Shown here: positions 16,081 through 25,389 of the stretch, in pieces | Layout of the letters: each line of letters opens with the position of its first letter | Numbering within the stretch: the first letter of the stretch is position 1 | NCBI GenBank assembly: GCA_964521105.1 | Contig: CAZFPO010000030.1 | Location: 1-26,566 of the forward strand | Length of the DNA: 26,566 nt | Direction: 5' to 3' | DNA from: JAQUGA01 sp964521105 | GTDB lineage: Bacteria; Bacteroidota; Bacteroidia; Bacteroidales; WCHB1-69 | Program-made: the position numbers and the translations under genes | Notes under the pieces: generated by a model | What the model saw: only the letters and a program-made list of their open reading frames with translations | Databases searched by the model: none | What the model was told of the DNA's origin: nothing

Positions 16081-16119
16081 ATAAACATTCAATTTTTTTA
16101 GCGATGCTATCGCTGATTC
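16081..16119. repeat. Imperfect direct repeat, right copy (brackets the Fic island)
   Basis: Begins ATAAACATTCAAT and ends CTATCGCTGATTC; 32 of 39 positions match the copy at 14396-14434. This copy also contains a small hairpin, AGCGAT-GCT-ATCGCT (16100-16114). It ends 5 nt before the stop codon of the oppositely oriented membrane protein gene. Confidence 0.6.
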
Positions 16120-16124
16120 GTTGA

Positions 16125-17483
16125 TTAATTGGGGTGTATGGTTGAACGAAAAAGAATTTTCCTTTGCAAATAAATATAGGTATTTGTTAATTTTGGGAAC
16201 TTACCTAATAGTTTATTTTTATCGGTTAAAATCACAAATATCGAAAACAAAAAGGGCAAAGCTATAGATTTATACCTAACTATTGCTCCTAAAATTGGCG
16301 TAGTTAGCCCTGTTAAAATTAAAACACCAAACACAAACCAAACTGAAAAATTTATTATCGATTTTTCGTTTTTATTTAATTTATTCGGAAAAATTAAACA
16401 CAACATTATGCAAATAAAAACCAACAAATTTTCAAAAATATTTGGCAAATATACCGGCGAATTATCTAAAAAAGGTATTGGTCGAACAAAAGTGTTTAAA
16501 ATTGAACCGGGCAAATTTGTAATCATTGAAATCACGTTGGGTTCAAGTTTATGATAATTAATAATACTTCCAGCATTTTCGAGTTGAGCCAACGCAATAA
16601 AATCGTTTTGCTTTTGAGCTATCATTTTAAAAGCATCTAAATTTCCCATTTGCTTAAACGAAAAATATCCAATGGTTATAAAAAGTGTAACAATAAGTAA
16701 ATACAACAAACTAATTTTCTGTTTTGAAACACTATTAATATTTTTATGAGCAATCAACAAAGGAATAATCATTAATAAAATAAAAATTTTAGTATGCATA
16801 AGTAGCAATACTGCAAACAAAATCCAAAAAATACGGAATATATTAAGTTTATTAGGAATTTTATCAACTTCATAAATAAGAATGCCTAAGGCAAAAAACA
16901 GCAAGCCTTCTTTCATTAGTCCCGAGCCCCAAAAAAGAGCCGAAGGAACTAAATAAACTGAAAAAAAAAGACCGAGTTTGCTTTTTTTTGAATGTCTAGT
17001 ATAAAATTTATATATTGCGGTTGAACCAATAAATGATAAAAATGCCATCACTACAACATGTACCGAAATATTTCCGAAGGAAAACAACATTATAAATGCA
17101 TTAAAACGAATAATTGCATGACTATCGCTAAAAATATTCGAATCGAACGACCTAAACCATTGAGGCATATATTGATAATAATTCTCAGTAAAATATGCAT
17201 TATCGTTCATTACCCCAAAAAGCATTTTAAAATAGTCAATTGGGTTAGTATACAATGCATTATACATTACCTTGGCATGGTCAAAATATTTATAAATATC
17301 CGAAGTACTTCTATCGGTATAATAATATGTGTACACAAGTAGCAACGAAAAACCAGCCACTACTTTAATTAAAAATATCCACCTAAGAGATTCATTACGA
17401 ACACCTTCGAGTCGAAAAAAAGAGTGATTACGAATAAGTATCCAAAAAATTATAATATATAATGCGGATAAAAATATTCCCAT
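16125..17483 (-). CDS. Polytopic membrane protein of unknown function, polymerase/GT-C-like
   Basis: A 452-residue inner-membrane protein with about nine to eleven hydrophobic helices: near 2-19, 35-54, 125-155, 170-188, 190-206, 213-246, 255-275, 340-365 and 375-425. A longer polar loop with many Tyr, Phe and Asp lies between the second and third helices (about 56-122, YYYTDRSTSDIYKYFDHAKVMY). The segment ALFWGSGLMKEGLLFFALG recalls the 'W-[ST]-G-x-x-K-E' pattern in membrane proteins of surface-polysaccharide pathways, such as EpsG-like polymerases and GT-C glycosyltransferases. That similarity is from memory and weak. There are no glycosyltransferase neighbours. It lies 71 nt after the MuiA-like genes on the same strand and could be cotranscribed with them or have its own start signal. 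The gene looks intact. Confidence 0.7.
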   Translation of the reverse strand: MGIFLSALYIIIFWILIRNHSFFRLEGVRNESLRWIFLIKVVAGFSLLLVYTYYYTDRSTSDIYKYFDHAKVMYNALYTNPIDYFKMLFGVMNDNAYFTENYYQYMPQWFRSFDSNIFSDSHAIIRFNAFIMLFSFGNISVHVVVMAFLSFIGSTAIYKFYTRHSKKSKLGLFFSVYLVPSALFWGSGLMKEGLLFFALGILIYEVDKIPNKLNIFRIFWILFAVLLLMHTKIFILLMIIPLLIAHKNINSVSKQKISLLYLLIVTLFITIGYFSFKQMGNLDAFKMIAQKQNDFIALAQLENAGSIINYHKLEPNVISMITNLPGSILNTFVRPIPFLDNSPVYLPNIFENLLVFICIMLCLIFPNKLNKNEKSIINFSVWFVFGVLILTGLTTPILGAIVRYKSIALPFLFSIFVILTDKNKLLGKFPKLTNTYIYLQRKILFRSTIHPN

Positions 17484-17554
17484 ATATGGTTAAAATTTAA
17501 TGGATAAAAGTACAAAAAAAATATCATCACAAATATTAAAAATTTTGCTCACTC

Positions 17555-19507
17555 CTACTCTATCATCAAGTTAGTATATTTAGGATATTTTACCGAATAT
17601 TTGAAATTTAGTACTTTTTTTTCGTTTGGGTTTAATTCTATTTCCCATGTTAGTTTTCCGGTTTTTTCGTCAATTTTTGCACCTAACGAATTTAACAATT
17701 CAACTTCTACTGTTTTACGATAGGATAATGGATATTGGTCTTCGATAATAATTTTAATTTTTGAATCTTTATTATTTTTAATAGTAATATCCCATGCTAA
17801 CGTTTCTTTGATGTTGTTACCAATAATTTTTTTGTCAAACATCTCTTTATTTCCATCACGTTGAATCAAAATTCCTTTGTCGCGACCTAACGAAACGCTT
17901 AACGTATCGCTTGCGTTATTTGCATCAATATATGATTCGCCCGTATAAGTTCCTTGATAATAGATATTTATTTTTCCTGAAAGTAGATTTAAAGCATTCC
18001 AATCGATTATTTCGGCTGATAAAAATACATCTTTTTCTAACTTTGGTACACTATGATACAAATAGGTTACGGGCATGCTCGACTCTTTTATTTTAATAGC
18101 ATAATTTTCACCATCCGACTGAATGGTATATGGAATTTCGATGGCATATTCCAAATTTGCCACACCTGTCTTCAATGAGTTTGATATATAGTCGGTAGTT
18201 GTAACTTCCGATTTTGGTTGAGTTGGTGTCCAATCGTAACTTTTACTATTAAATTTTTTAATTTCACTTGATGAAATAGTTTCACCGCTCGTTGTTTTTC
18301 CTTTATCAATTAATGGTACTTTATATTCGGTAACCACTACCTCTTCTAGTAAATTCATATTTGGTTCCAAATTTATATTATGATAATTCTCCCGATTTGG
18401 TGCAATATATAAATTACGAATCTCATAGCTTTTAAAACCAACAAAAGTTGCTTTTATAGTATATTGACCGGAAGGAATAGATTTAAAAGTGTACATTCCG
18501 TCAAAATCAGTTGTAGTTCCAGTAATTTGTTTATCACCTTGATATAAAATTATATTTGCAAATGGAACAGCAGAAACATTATCCTTTTCGGTTACCTTCC
18601 CTTTTAAAACAGTTAAAGTAGATTTTTGTGTATTTATCTGTTGATAAGGATTTGTTCCAACTTGCCAAGGAACTAAATCGGGCTTATTTCCGCTTAACGA
18701 TGGATTATTGGTTGAAAGAGTAATATTAACATTTTCCCAACTTTCGCCACTGGTTTGAGATACATCAGCATTATACACAATAACCAAGGGTTTTGAAATA
18801 TCCTCTACTCTAAAATCGTACGATGGAATCCATGATGCAGAAGGAACATAATAACTTGCTTTAAAATTTTGATTAACAATACCTTCACATTCTACTGAAA
18901 CCAAAATTTGACTAAATATTTTCTGCTTTTTCGAGATAATTTCGTTTAACGATTTGTACGTTTCGGTTAGTTGTTTATTTAAATCTTCTGCTTCTTTAAA
19001 AAGCAATAATCTACCCTGCATTATTTCGTTTAATCGCAAACGATAGTAATCCGCAGCTTCTTTAACATCTTTCATCGTTGAGCCATTATCCTTTTTACTA
19101 AAATTACTATTGTCAATTAGCAATTTTTCTTCTAAATCAAAAGCTCTTATTTTATTTTTAATCTCTTTTATTTTTTGTTCAATTTGCTTTATCTTAGCAT
19201 CAATATCCTTTTCTGTTTGTCCTTTTAAAAAGCTACTTTGATTTTTTAATTGATGTTTTACCGATAAAATTTTACATTTCTCGTTTGTAGAAATTTGAAT
19301 ACTTGCGGGATATAATTCTTGGGGTAACTCATCAAAAATTATTATGTGCTTCCCTTTTGAAAGTTTTATTTCGGCATTTCGAGTAATTTGTGCTCCATTA
19401 AAAAACACGGTTACATCGGTAATTTTCGATTTCACAAAGGTTGTATCAACGGCAAACAAATTAACTGAAGTAACTAATAATAAAAAGATTATAATATTTT
19501 TTTTCAT
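17555..19507 (-). CDS. MuiA-like protein (DUF4140/DUF4139) with carboxypeptidase-regulatory insert, second copy
   Basis: A 650-residue exported protein. After a signal peptide (1-19), residues about 28-125 form the DUF4140 N-terminal domain (ITDVTVFFNGAQITR). A coiled-coil-like charged helical stretch (100-200) follows, and then DUF4139, whose beginning (215-290) and end (435-650, closing in YSVKYPKYTNL) are split by an insert. The insert (298-382) is a carboxypeptidase-D-regulatory-like beta sandwich (LKGKVTEKD...VPFANIILYQGDK...TTDFDGMYTFKSIPSGQY). Right after it comes LEEVVVTEYKVPLIDKGKTT (387-406), which resembles the region leading into a TonB-receptor plug, but the plug itself is absent. 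Related proteins are called 'mucoidy inhibitor MuiA family'; molecular function is unknown and an envelope role is presumed. It lies 55 nt downstream of its paralog, in one likely transcript. Confidence 0.88.
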   Translation of the reverse strand: MKKNIIIFLLLVTSVNLFAVDTTFVKSKITDVTVFFNGAQITRNAEIKLSKGKHIIIFDELPQELYPASIQISTNEKCKILSVKHQLKNQSSFLKGQTEKDIDAKIKQIEQKIKEIKNKIRAFDLEEKLLIDNSNFSKKDNGSTMKDVKEAADYYRLRLNEIMQGRLLLFKEAEDLNKQLTETYKSLNEIISKKQKIFSQILVSVECEGIVNQNFKASYYVPSASWIPSYDFRVEDISKPLVIVYNADVSQTSGESWENVNITLSTNNPSLSGNKPDLVPWQVGTNPYQQINTQKSTLTVLKGKVTEKDNVSAVPFANIILYQGDKQITGTTTDFDGMYTFKSIPSGQYTIKATFVGFKSYEIRNLYIAPNRENYHNINLEPNMNLLEEVVVTEYKVPLIDKGKTTSGETISSSEIKKFNSKSYDWTPTQPKSEVTTTDYISNSLKTGVANLEYAIEIPYTIQSDGENYAIKIKESSMPVTYLYHSVPKLEKDVFLSAEIIDWNALNLLSGKINIYYQGTYTGESYIDANNASDTLSVSLGRDKGILIQRDGNKEMFDKKIIGNNIKETLAWDITIKNNKDSKIKIIIEDQYPLSYRKTVEVELLNSLGAKIDEKTGKLTWEIELNPNEKKVLNFKYSVKYPKYTNLMIE

Positions 19508-19562
19508 TTCAACGTAATTTAATATTTATAACTAAATCTTCCGATACAATTAATCAAAAAAA

Positions 19563-21545
19563 TCATTCAACTAATAAATTGGTGTATTTTGGATATTTTA
19601 CCGAATATACAAAGTTTAATACTTTTTTCTCATTTGGGTTTAACTCTAATTCCCAAACGAGTTTTCCGGTTTTATCATCAATTTTTGCATTTAAAGCATT
19701 GATTAGCATCACTTCCACCGATTTACGGTAACTTAAAGGAAATTGATCTTCAATAATGATTTTTATTTTAGCATCTTTATTATTTTTTACGGTAATGTTC
19801 CATGCAATGGTTTCTTTAACATTACTTCCAATAATCTTTTTGTCAAACAACTCTTTATTTCCTTCTCGTTGAACTAAAATCCCTTTATCTCGTCCTAACG
19901 AAACGTTTAAAGTATCGCTTGCATTATTCACATCAATGTACGATTCGCCAGTGTATGTATCTTGATAATAAATATTTATTTTTCCCGATAATAAATTTAA
20001 AACATTCCAATCAATAATTTCAGCCGACAAAAACACCTCTTTTTCGATTTTTGGCACTGTGTGATATATATAATTAACGGGCAAGCTACTTTCCTTAATT
20101 TTAATCATATTTTCGCGTCCATCAGAAGGAATTGTATACGGAATTTCAATGGCATATTCGATATTTGTAACACCCGATTTAAGTGTATTTGAGATATAAT
20201 TTGTGGTGGTTGCTTCTTTGGCAGTATTACTATTTCCCTGGACCTGAACACCATCGATATAAACTATGGTTCCATCAGTTCTGTTTCCTCGAACACTCCT
20301 AAACTCTCCATCTTGCATAAATAATCCATTTGTTAACGGAATAGTAGGTTGAGAAATGATACTCTCGGTTTGCTTTTGAACCTCATCGTACTTTAGTTTT
20401 GACACATTCATATTGATATTAAAATAATTATCGATGTTTGCTTGAAGATATACGTTTTTGTTTTCAAAATTATTATAACCAATATAAACCGATTTTAATA
20501 TATAACTACCATAGGGTACCGATTTAATATAATAATTTCCTTCCACATCAGTGGTTGCGTAAGCAATAGGTTTATCTCCTTGATATAACATTACATTGGC
20601 AAACTGAATGGGTGTTTGTTTATCCGTTTCCAACACTTTTCCTCTTAAACTAGCATACTGTGTAGTAATTGTATTATTTTGATATGGGTTATTTCCTACT
20701 TGCAATGGTATTAAATCGGGCTTATTACCGCTTAACGAAGGATTATTAGTTGATAGCGTAATATTTACATTTTCCCAGCTTTCGCCACTTGTTTGTGACA
20801 CATCGGCATTATAAACTATTACCAATGGCTTTGAAATATCCTCTACTCTAAAATCGTATGATGGTTTCCATGAAGCCGATGAGATATAATAACTTGCTTT
20901 TAACTTTGTTGAAATATCTGTTTCGCAATCGATGGCAACATAAATTTGACTGTAAGTCATGCGATTTTTCGATACTACTTCGTTGAGTTGTTTGTATAAT
21001 TCTTTTATTTGTTCATTTAAAGCATCTAATTCTAAATTGATGTTTAATTTCGATTGCATTATTTCATTTAAACGTATGCGGTAAAATTCTGCCGCTTCTT
21101 TAATTATTTTTATACTTGAACCAGTATCAGGGCGATAGAGTATGCTATTGTCCAACAATAACTTTTCTTCTATGTCAAAAACTCTAATTTTATTTTTCTT
21201 ATCATTAATTTTAAACTCTAGCGAGCGAATATCATTTTCAATTTCGACTACCTTGTTATCCTTTTGGTTGGTATTTGGTGTTTTTAATTGATGTTTTACC
21301 GAAAGGATTTTAGATTTTTCAATAGCAGATATTTGGATACTAGCAGGATTTATTTCTTGGGTTAAATCGTCAAATAATAAAATATGTTTCCCTTTTTTTA
21401 ATTTAATATCGACAGTGCGGGTAACTTGTGCCCCATTAAAAAAAACGGTTACATCGGTAATTTTTGATTTAACGCGTAGAGTATCTATGCAGTATAATGA
21501 TTTTAAAAAAGTTAATACAAATAAAGCCAATAATATTTTTTTCAT
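19563..21545 (-). CDS. MuiA-like protein (DUF4140/DUF4139) with carboxypeptidase-regulatory insert, first copy
   Basis: A 660-residue tandem paralog of the following gene. It has the same signal peptide, DUF4140 domain, charged helices and split DUF4139, aligning without gaps over the first ~290 residues. Residues 228-278 are identical in both. The insert (299-380) is again a carboxypeptidase-D-regulatory-like domain (LRGKVLETDKQ...IQFANVMLYQGDK...TTDVEGNYYIKSVPYG). What follows differs: instead of the VVVTEYKVPLIDK segment this copy has FRSVRGNRTDGTIVYIDGVQV (415-435), the typical 'S-x-R-G...x-x-Y-x-D-G-V-x-V' signature of a TonB-receptor plug, but only about 30 residues of it and no beta-barrel. 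The protein therefore cannot be a receptor itself. It is the first gene of a probable two-gene unit preceded by a TAnnTTTG box. Confidence 0.88.
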   Translation of the reverse strand: MKKILLALFVLTFLKSLYCIDTLRVKSKITDVTVFFNGAQVTRTVDIKLKKGKHILLFDDLTQEINPASIQISAIEKSKILSVKHQLKTPNTNQKDNKVVEIENDIRSLEFKINDKKNKIRVFDIEEKLLLDNSILYRPDTGSSIKIIKEAAEFYRIRLNEIMQSKLNINLELDALNEQIKELYKQLNEVVSKNRMTYSQIYVAIDCETDISTKLKASYYISSASWKPSYDFRVEDISKPLVIVYNADVSQTSGESWENVNITLSTNNPSLSGNKPDLIPLQVGNNPYQNNTITTQYASLRGKVLETDKQTPIQFANVMLYQGDKPIAYATTDVEGNYYIKSVPYGSYILKSVYIGYNNFENKNVYLQANIDNYFNINMNVSKLKYDEVQKQTESIISQPTIPLTNGLFMQDGEFRSVRGNRTDGTIVYIDGVQVQGNSNTAKEATTTNYISNTLKSGVTNIEYAIEIPYTIPSDGRENMIKIKESSLPVNYIYHTVPKIEKEVFLSAEIIDWNVLNLLSGKINIYYQDTYTGESYIDVNNASDTLNVSLGRDKGILVQREGNKELFDKKIIGSNVKETIAWNITVKNNKDAKIKIIIEDQFPLSYRKSVEVMLINALNAKIDDKTGKLVWELELNPNEKKVLNFVYSVKYPKYTNLLVE

Positions 21546-21584
21546 AACATAATTATTTTAATCCAAGCCCTAAAGAATACTTAA

Positions 21585-21592
21585 CAAATTTA
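21585..21592 (-). promoter_or_regulatory. -7 promoter box for the MuiA-like pair
   Basis: On the minus strand TAAATTTG fits TAnnTTTG and lies about 40 nt before the ATG of the first MuiA-like gene. A TTTG occurs 14 nt further upstream, closer than the usual 17-23 nt. Confidence 0.4.
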
Positions 21593-21660
21593 ATCTATTT
21601 TTAAATCAAAAGATTTTAAAATAATAAAAATTTGAAAAAACCATTCAAATTACCTAAACA

Positions 21661-21690
21661 AAAAAGCCCACAAAATGTGGGCTTTTTTTT
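21661..21690 (-). terminator. Strong terminator after the M16 peptidase gene
   Basis: AAAAAGCCCAC and GTGGGCTTTTT form a perfect 11-bp stem around the loop AAAAT, with T-runs in both directions. It lies 17 nt beyond the M16 stop codon, so it ends that gene and separates it from the MuiA-like pair on the same strand. Confidence 0.85.
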
Positions 21691-21707
21691 AATAGAATTT
21701 CAATAAA

Positions 21708-24620
21708 TTAATATCCAAAAATATCTTGCTGAGTTAGTTTTTGAACTTTACCATATTTTTCTAAGGCTTTAAAGTCCATATCAGCTTCTTTTCCAAGAAT
21801 AATGTATGTTTTGGGTTTGTCTTTTAAATAGGTATTGTTAAAATTCACTACATCTTGAAGTGTTAGAGTAGGCACTTTTTGATAAATATCTTTACGAATA
21901 TCGTACGTTAATCCTTTGCGCTGTGCTTCTAAATAGTTCCAAATAATACTCATTTTTGTAATTCTAGTGGTTCGAATGCTAGTAATGATTGATTCTTTAG
22001 CAAGTTCAAACGAATTTTTACTTTCTGGAATTAAATTAAACAAATCATTGTAGGCATCAAAAGCATCCACTATTTTATCATTTTGAGTTGCAATAAATGC
22101 GTTATTCATATAATATTCGTTTGCTCTACGTGGAGTTTCAAAAGTTGAACGAGCGGTATAAGCTAGCGAACGTTTTTCGCGAAGTTCCTGAAAAACAATT
22201 GCATTCATACTTCCACCAAAATAAGAGTTATACAGTGAAATAATTGGAGTAAGTTCGGGCTGATATTTAATACTACGAGTAATTAACTGTAAATACGATT
22301 GTTTGCTATCGTAATTAGCAAATAAAACTCGGTTTTCTTTTGTTTCGAGTTCTTCAAATTTTATAGCTGGAGCAGGTTTTTTAAACGTAGCAGTTGATTT
22401 GTGAAGTTTATCTAAAATAACTTTTAAATTTTGAGGAGTTTCGGGACTATACGCTAGTATTTGATGTTCGTATGAAAAAATACTTTTTAAAATACTAACT
22501 AGTTCTTCTGCTTTAATTGCTTTTAATTCTTGTTCACTAAAAATATATTTTTTAGGTGAATTTTCGCCAAAAGTGGCATAACTTACTAAGGCTGAAAAAT
22601 TACTGCGTTGATTTGCTTTTGCGTCTTTTCGCGACTTCAGGATATCATCAACTAAGTTATCCAATGCTTTTTGGTCGGGTTTTGGGTCGAAAAGTAAATC
22701 TTCGACAATCGAAATTGCTTTATCCATATTTTCGCTTAAACCACTAATCGAAACCCAAGTTTCCTCGTTTCCTGCCGAAACACTAAAACTACAAGCAATT
22801 TTGTATAATTCCTGATTAATTTGTTCAGCCGTCATTTTTGATGTTCCAAGATAAGGTAGATATTGAATAGCTAAATCTAGTTTTTTATCGTTATAACTAC
22901 CTATTTTAAAGTAATAATAAATATTGAATGTTTTGTTTTCCACATTTTTTGTATATAACATTTCAATATTATTTTTAAGTTTTAGTCGGGTTATATCTTT
23001 AGTGTAATCGATAAAAACAGGCTCAATTTGAGGAACTTTACTCGCTTTAATATTTTTCAAAAAAGTAGATTCGGCATCACGATTAATAAAAATTGGAGTA
23101 ATAGCTGGCTTGCTAACTTTAACTACATCGGCAGGTTTTTCTTGTTTTTTGTAAACTACCACATAATTATTTCCTAAGGTGCGATTTGCAAAATCAACCA
23201 AATCTTTTTTTGTAATTTTCGAAATCTCGTTGATAACATTTACTTCTTTTTCCCATGGGATATTATTCATAAATGCACTTGCCATTGCCATAGCTCTGCC
23301 TTGATTTGTTTCAAATTCTTTTAAACGATCCAGTTTCATGTTATTAATTGCAGCTTGCAACATCCAATCTGGAAAATCGCCTTTTTTAAGTTTTTCTATT
23401 TGTTCTAAAAGCAAGTTTTTTACTTCATCTAATGTTTGTCCATTTTTAGGAGTTCCTATTAAAACAAGCGATGAATAATCGTTTAAAACGTACGGAAATG
23501 CCGATGCATTTAAAGTAAGTTGTTTTTGATTTATGTTCAAATCAATTAAGCCCGCTTTATCATTCGATAGCATCATGGAAATTAAGTTAACCATATTGGC
23601 GTCAGTTGATGAAGCACCACCAAAGCGAAAGGCTATACGAACATTTTCGGCATCTAAACCTACAACCGTTTTTTCGATAACAGAAGTAATGGGAGGTTCG
23701 GGATTAAATTTAAATTCAGGTACTGTTTTTTTAACCAATTTTCCAAAAGTTTCGTCAATTATTTTAATGGCTTCATCGGGATTAAAATCACCCGAAATAG
23801 AAACCGCCATGTTATTAGGAATATAATATTTATCGAAAAATTCACGAATATTTTTCATTGATGGATTTTTCAAATGTTCGGTTTCGCCTAAGGTTGTTTG
23901 CGTTCCATAAGGGTGATGTGGATATAGTCCCTGAAACATTGCTTCAAAAGCTTTTCGGTTATCGTTTGTAAGCGACATATTTTTTTCTTCGTACACGGTT
24001 TCTAACTCGGTATGAAATAAACGAAGCACTGGATGCGAAAATCTGTCGGCTTGGATAATCGCCCAATTACGAAGTTGGTTAGACGGAATATTTTCGATAT
24101 AAATAGTGTAATCGTTTGAAGTTCCGGCATTTGTTCCCTGAGAACCAATGGTCTTCATTAACTTATCATACTCATTTGGTATGGCAATTTTTGATGCTTC
24201 GTACGATAAGCTATCAATTTGTTTGTATATTGCAGTTCGTTTAACAGGATCAGTTTCTTTGCGATAAATTTCAAATTTATCTTCAATGGCTTGAATCAAA
24301 ACTTTTTCTTTTTCCCAATTGCTGGTTCCAAAATTTGGAGTTCCTTTAAACATCATGTGCTCAAAATAATGGGCTAATCCAGTAGTTTCGGCTGGGTCGT
24401 TTTTACTACCTACTTTAACGGCAACGTATGTTTGTATACGAGGTGCATCTTTGTAAACTGTCATATAAACTTGCAAGCCATTATCTAATGTGTAAATACG
24501 CGCTTTTAATGGGTCATTTGGAACTGTTTTGTAAGTGTATTGCTTTTGAGCGGATAAGTTAAGTATTGATAGAAAGAAAATTCCCACCAATATCATTTTT
24601 GAAAAAATACTTCTTTTCAT
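21708..24620 (-). CDS. Secreted M16-family zinc metallopeptidase (insulinase/pitrilysin type)
   Basis: A 970-residue peptidase with a signal peptide (1-24, ending LSAQ), so probably periplasmic or outer-membrane associated. It holds two M16 halves in one chain. The N-terminal half has the inverted zinc motif HYFEH (84-88) in GLAHYFEHMMFKG, with the third ligand expected in ELETVYEEKN (205-214). The gap of about 120 residues to that Glu is longer than the ~75 usual in pitrilysin. The extra length is a helical insert (about 100-165, EKVLIQAIEDKFEIYRKETD...), which I recall from other Bacteroidetes members. The inactive C-terminal half carries the usual LYNSYFGGSMNAIVFQELREKRSLAY (about 805-830). 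Such proteins degrade peptides; the substrate here is unknown. It is a single-gene unit with its own promoter box and terminator. Confidence 0.94.
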   Translation of the reverse strand: MKRSIFSKMILVGIFFLSILNLSAQKQYTYKTVPNDPLKARIYTLDNGLQVYMTVYKDAPRIQTYVAVKVGSKNDPAETTGLAHYFEHMMFKGTPNFGTSNWEKEKVLIQAIEDKFEIYRKETDPVKRTAIYKQIDSLSYEASKIAIPNEYDKLMKTIGSQGTNAGTSNDYTIYIENIPSNQLRNWAIIQADRFSHPVLRLFHTELETVYEEKNMSLTNDNRKAFEAMFQGLYPHHPYGTQTTLGETEHLKNPSMKNIREFFDKYYIPNNMAVSISGDFNPDEAIKIIDETFGKLVKKTVPEFKFNPEPPITSVIEKTVVGLDAENVRIAFRFGGASSTDANMVNLISMMLSNDKAGLIDLNINQKQLTLNASAFPYVLNDYSSLVLIGTPKNGQTLDEVKNLLLEQIEKLKKGDFPDWMLQAAINNMKLDRLKEFETNQGRAMAMASAFMNNIPWEKEVNVINEISKITKKDLVDFANRTLGNNYVVVYKKQEKPADVVKVSKPAITPIFINRDAESTFLKNIKASKVPQIEPVFIDYTKDITRLKLKNNIEMLYTKNVENKTFNIYYYFKIGSYNDKKLDLAIQYLPYLGTSKMTAEQINQELYKIACSFSVSAGNEETWVSISGLSENMDKAISIVEDLLFDPKPDQKALDNLVDDILKSRKDAKANQRSNFSALVSYATFGENSPKKYIFSEQELKAIKAEELVSILKSIFSYEHQILAYSPETPQNLKVILDKLHKSTATFKKPAPAIKFEELETKENRVLFANYDSKQSYLQLITRSIKYQPELTPIISLYNSYFGGSMNAIVFQELREKRSLAYTARSTFETPRRANEYYMNNAFIATQNDKIVDAFDAYNDLFNLIPESKNSFELAKESIITSIRTTRITKMSIIWNYLEAQRKGLTYDIRKDIYQKVPTLTLQDVVNFNNTYLKDKPKTYIILGKEADMDFKALEKYGKVQKLTQQDIFGY

Positions 24621-24656
24621 AGTTGTTTATTTTATTAGTAATTGTTTAATTGATAG

Positions 24657-24664
24657 CAAATATA
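24657..24664 (-). promoter_or_regulatory. -7 promoter box for the M16 peptidase gene
   Basis: On the minus strand TATATTTG followed by CT fits TAnnTTTG, 36 nt before the ATG. A TTTG lies 14 nt upstream of it, a shorter gap than the consensus. Confidence 0.45.
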
Positions 24665-24775
24665 GTTTTAATAACTATCAAAATTAAAATCTTTTTGTGT
24701 TTAATTCGTAAAAATTATATTAATTGTGAATTAGTATCGACAAAATGTAATTTATAAGCGACCTATTGATTTCTG

Positions 24776-24806
24776 AAAAACTCAGCTTTTTAAATGAGAT
24801 TTTTTT
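24776..24806 (-). terminator. Possible terminator after the ruvX-def-TPR cluster
   Basis: ACTCA and TGAG(A)T with flanking A- and T-runs form a short stem with one bulge and a 10-nt loop, located 23 nt beyond the TPR gene stop. It is symmetrical enough to work in either direction but weak. Confidence 0.35.
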
Positions 24807-24828
24807 AAAATTCAGATTGAATATTTAA

Positions 24829-25368
24829 TTATCTCACAGCAGTTTCAAGCGAATCTTCCTTTAATTTTGCTTCAAATTCGGCTACCAGTTCATCAGGGGT
24901 TTTACCTAAATGTAACAAACTTAACTCGGCTTGTTGTTTTAATGAGTGGCTAGGATATTTTTCGATAAAAAGTTTATAATTTTTTTCAGCATCTTTATAT
25001 TTTTCCATTACATTTTCGAATGTAAATGCAGTTAAAAACAAAGCTTCGGGAGCATTTTTATAGCTTGGATAGTCATTTATTACACGGGCAAAAAGGTCAA
25101 TGGCTCGTTGCCCTTTGTGTATGTTCATACAAATTTCGGCACCTTTAAACAAATACATCGGAGCTAATGAATCCTCTTTAAATTTGTCGGCAAAAGCAAC
25201 ATATTTATCCACTAAAAGCATAGCTTTGGGCTCATCTATGCCTTTTTTAGCAGTGTCGAACAGTTCTTTTTCAAGATTCGTAATTTCCTCTAATTGATTT
25301 TTTTTTGAATTACATGCTACTAAAAGAAATAATGAACAAATTGATAAAATAACAATACTACGTTTCAT
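24829..25368 (-). CDS. TPR-containing lipoprotein
   Basis: A 179-residue protein with a lipoprotein signal peptide: hydrophobic core, then lipobox LVAC with Cys19 as the predicted lipidated residue. The rest is helical. It contains TPR-like pairs at about 85-165, including RAIDLFARVINDYPSYKNAPEAL-type residues and the following KYKDAEKNYKLFIEKYPSHSLKQQAEL region, which has the A-x-x-x-Y/F...P pattern seen in BamD- and YbgF-like repeats. It is shorter than BamD (about 240 residues or more) and lacks the full five repeats, so I do not call it BamD. It is the third gene of a close cluster, 21 nt after def on the same strand. A scaffold role at the envelope is inferred from the fold only. Confidence 0.85.
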   Translation of the reverse strand: MKRSIVILSICSLFLLVACNSKKNQLEEITNLEKELFDTAKKGIDEPKAMLLVDKYVAFADKFKEDSLAPMYLFKGAEICMNIHKGQRAIDLFARVINDYPSYKNAPEALFLTAFTFENVMEKYKDAEKNYKLFIEKYPSHSLKQQAELSLLHLGKTPDELVAEFEAKLKEDSLETAVR

Positions 25369-25389
25369 AATTTATTTGTGTTTTAAAAT

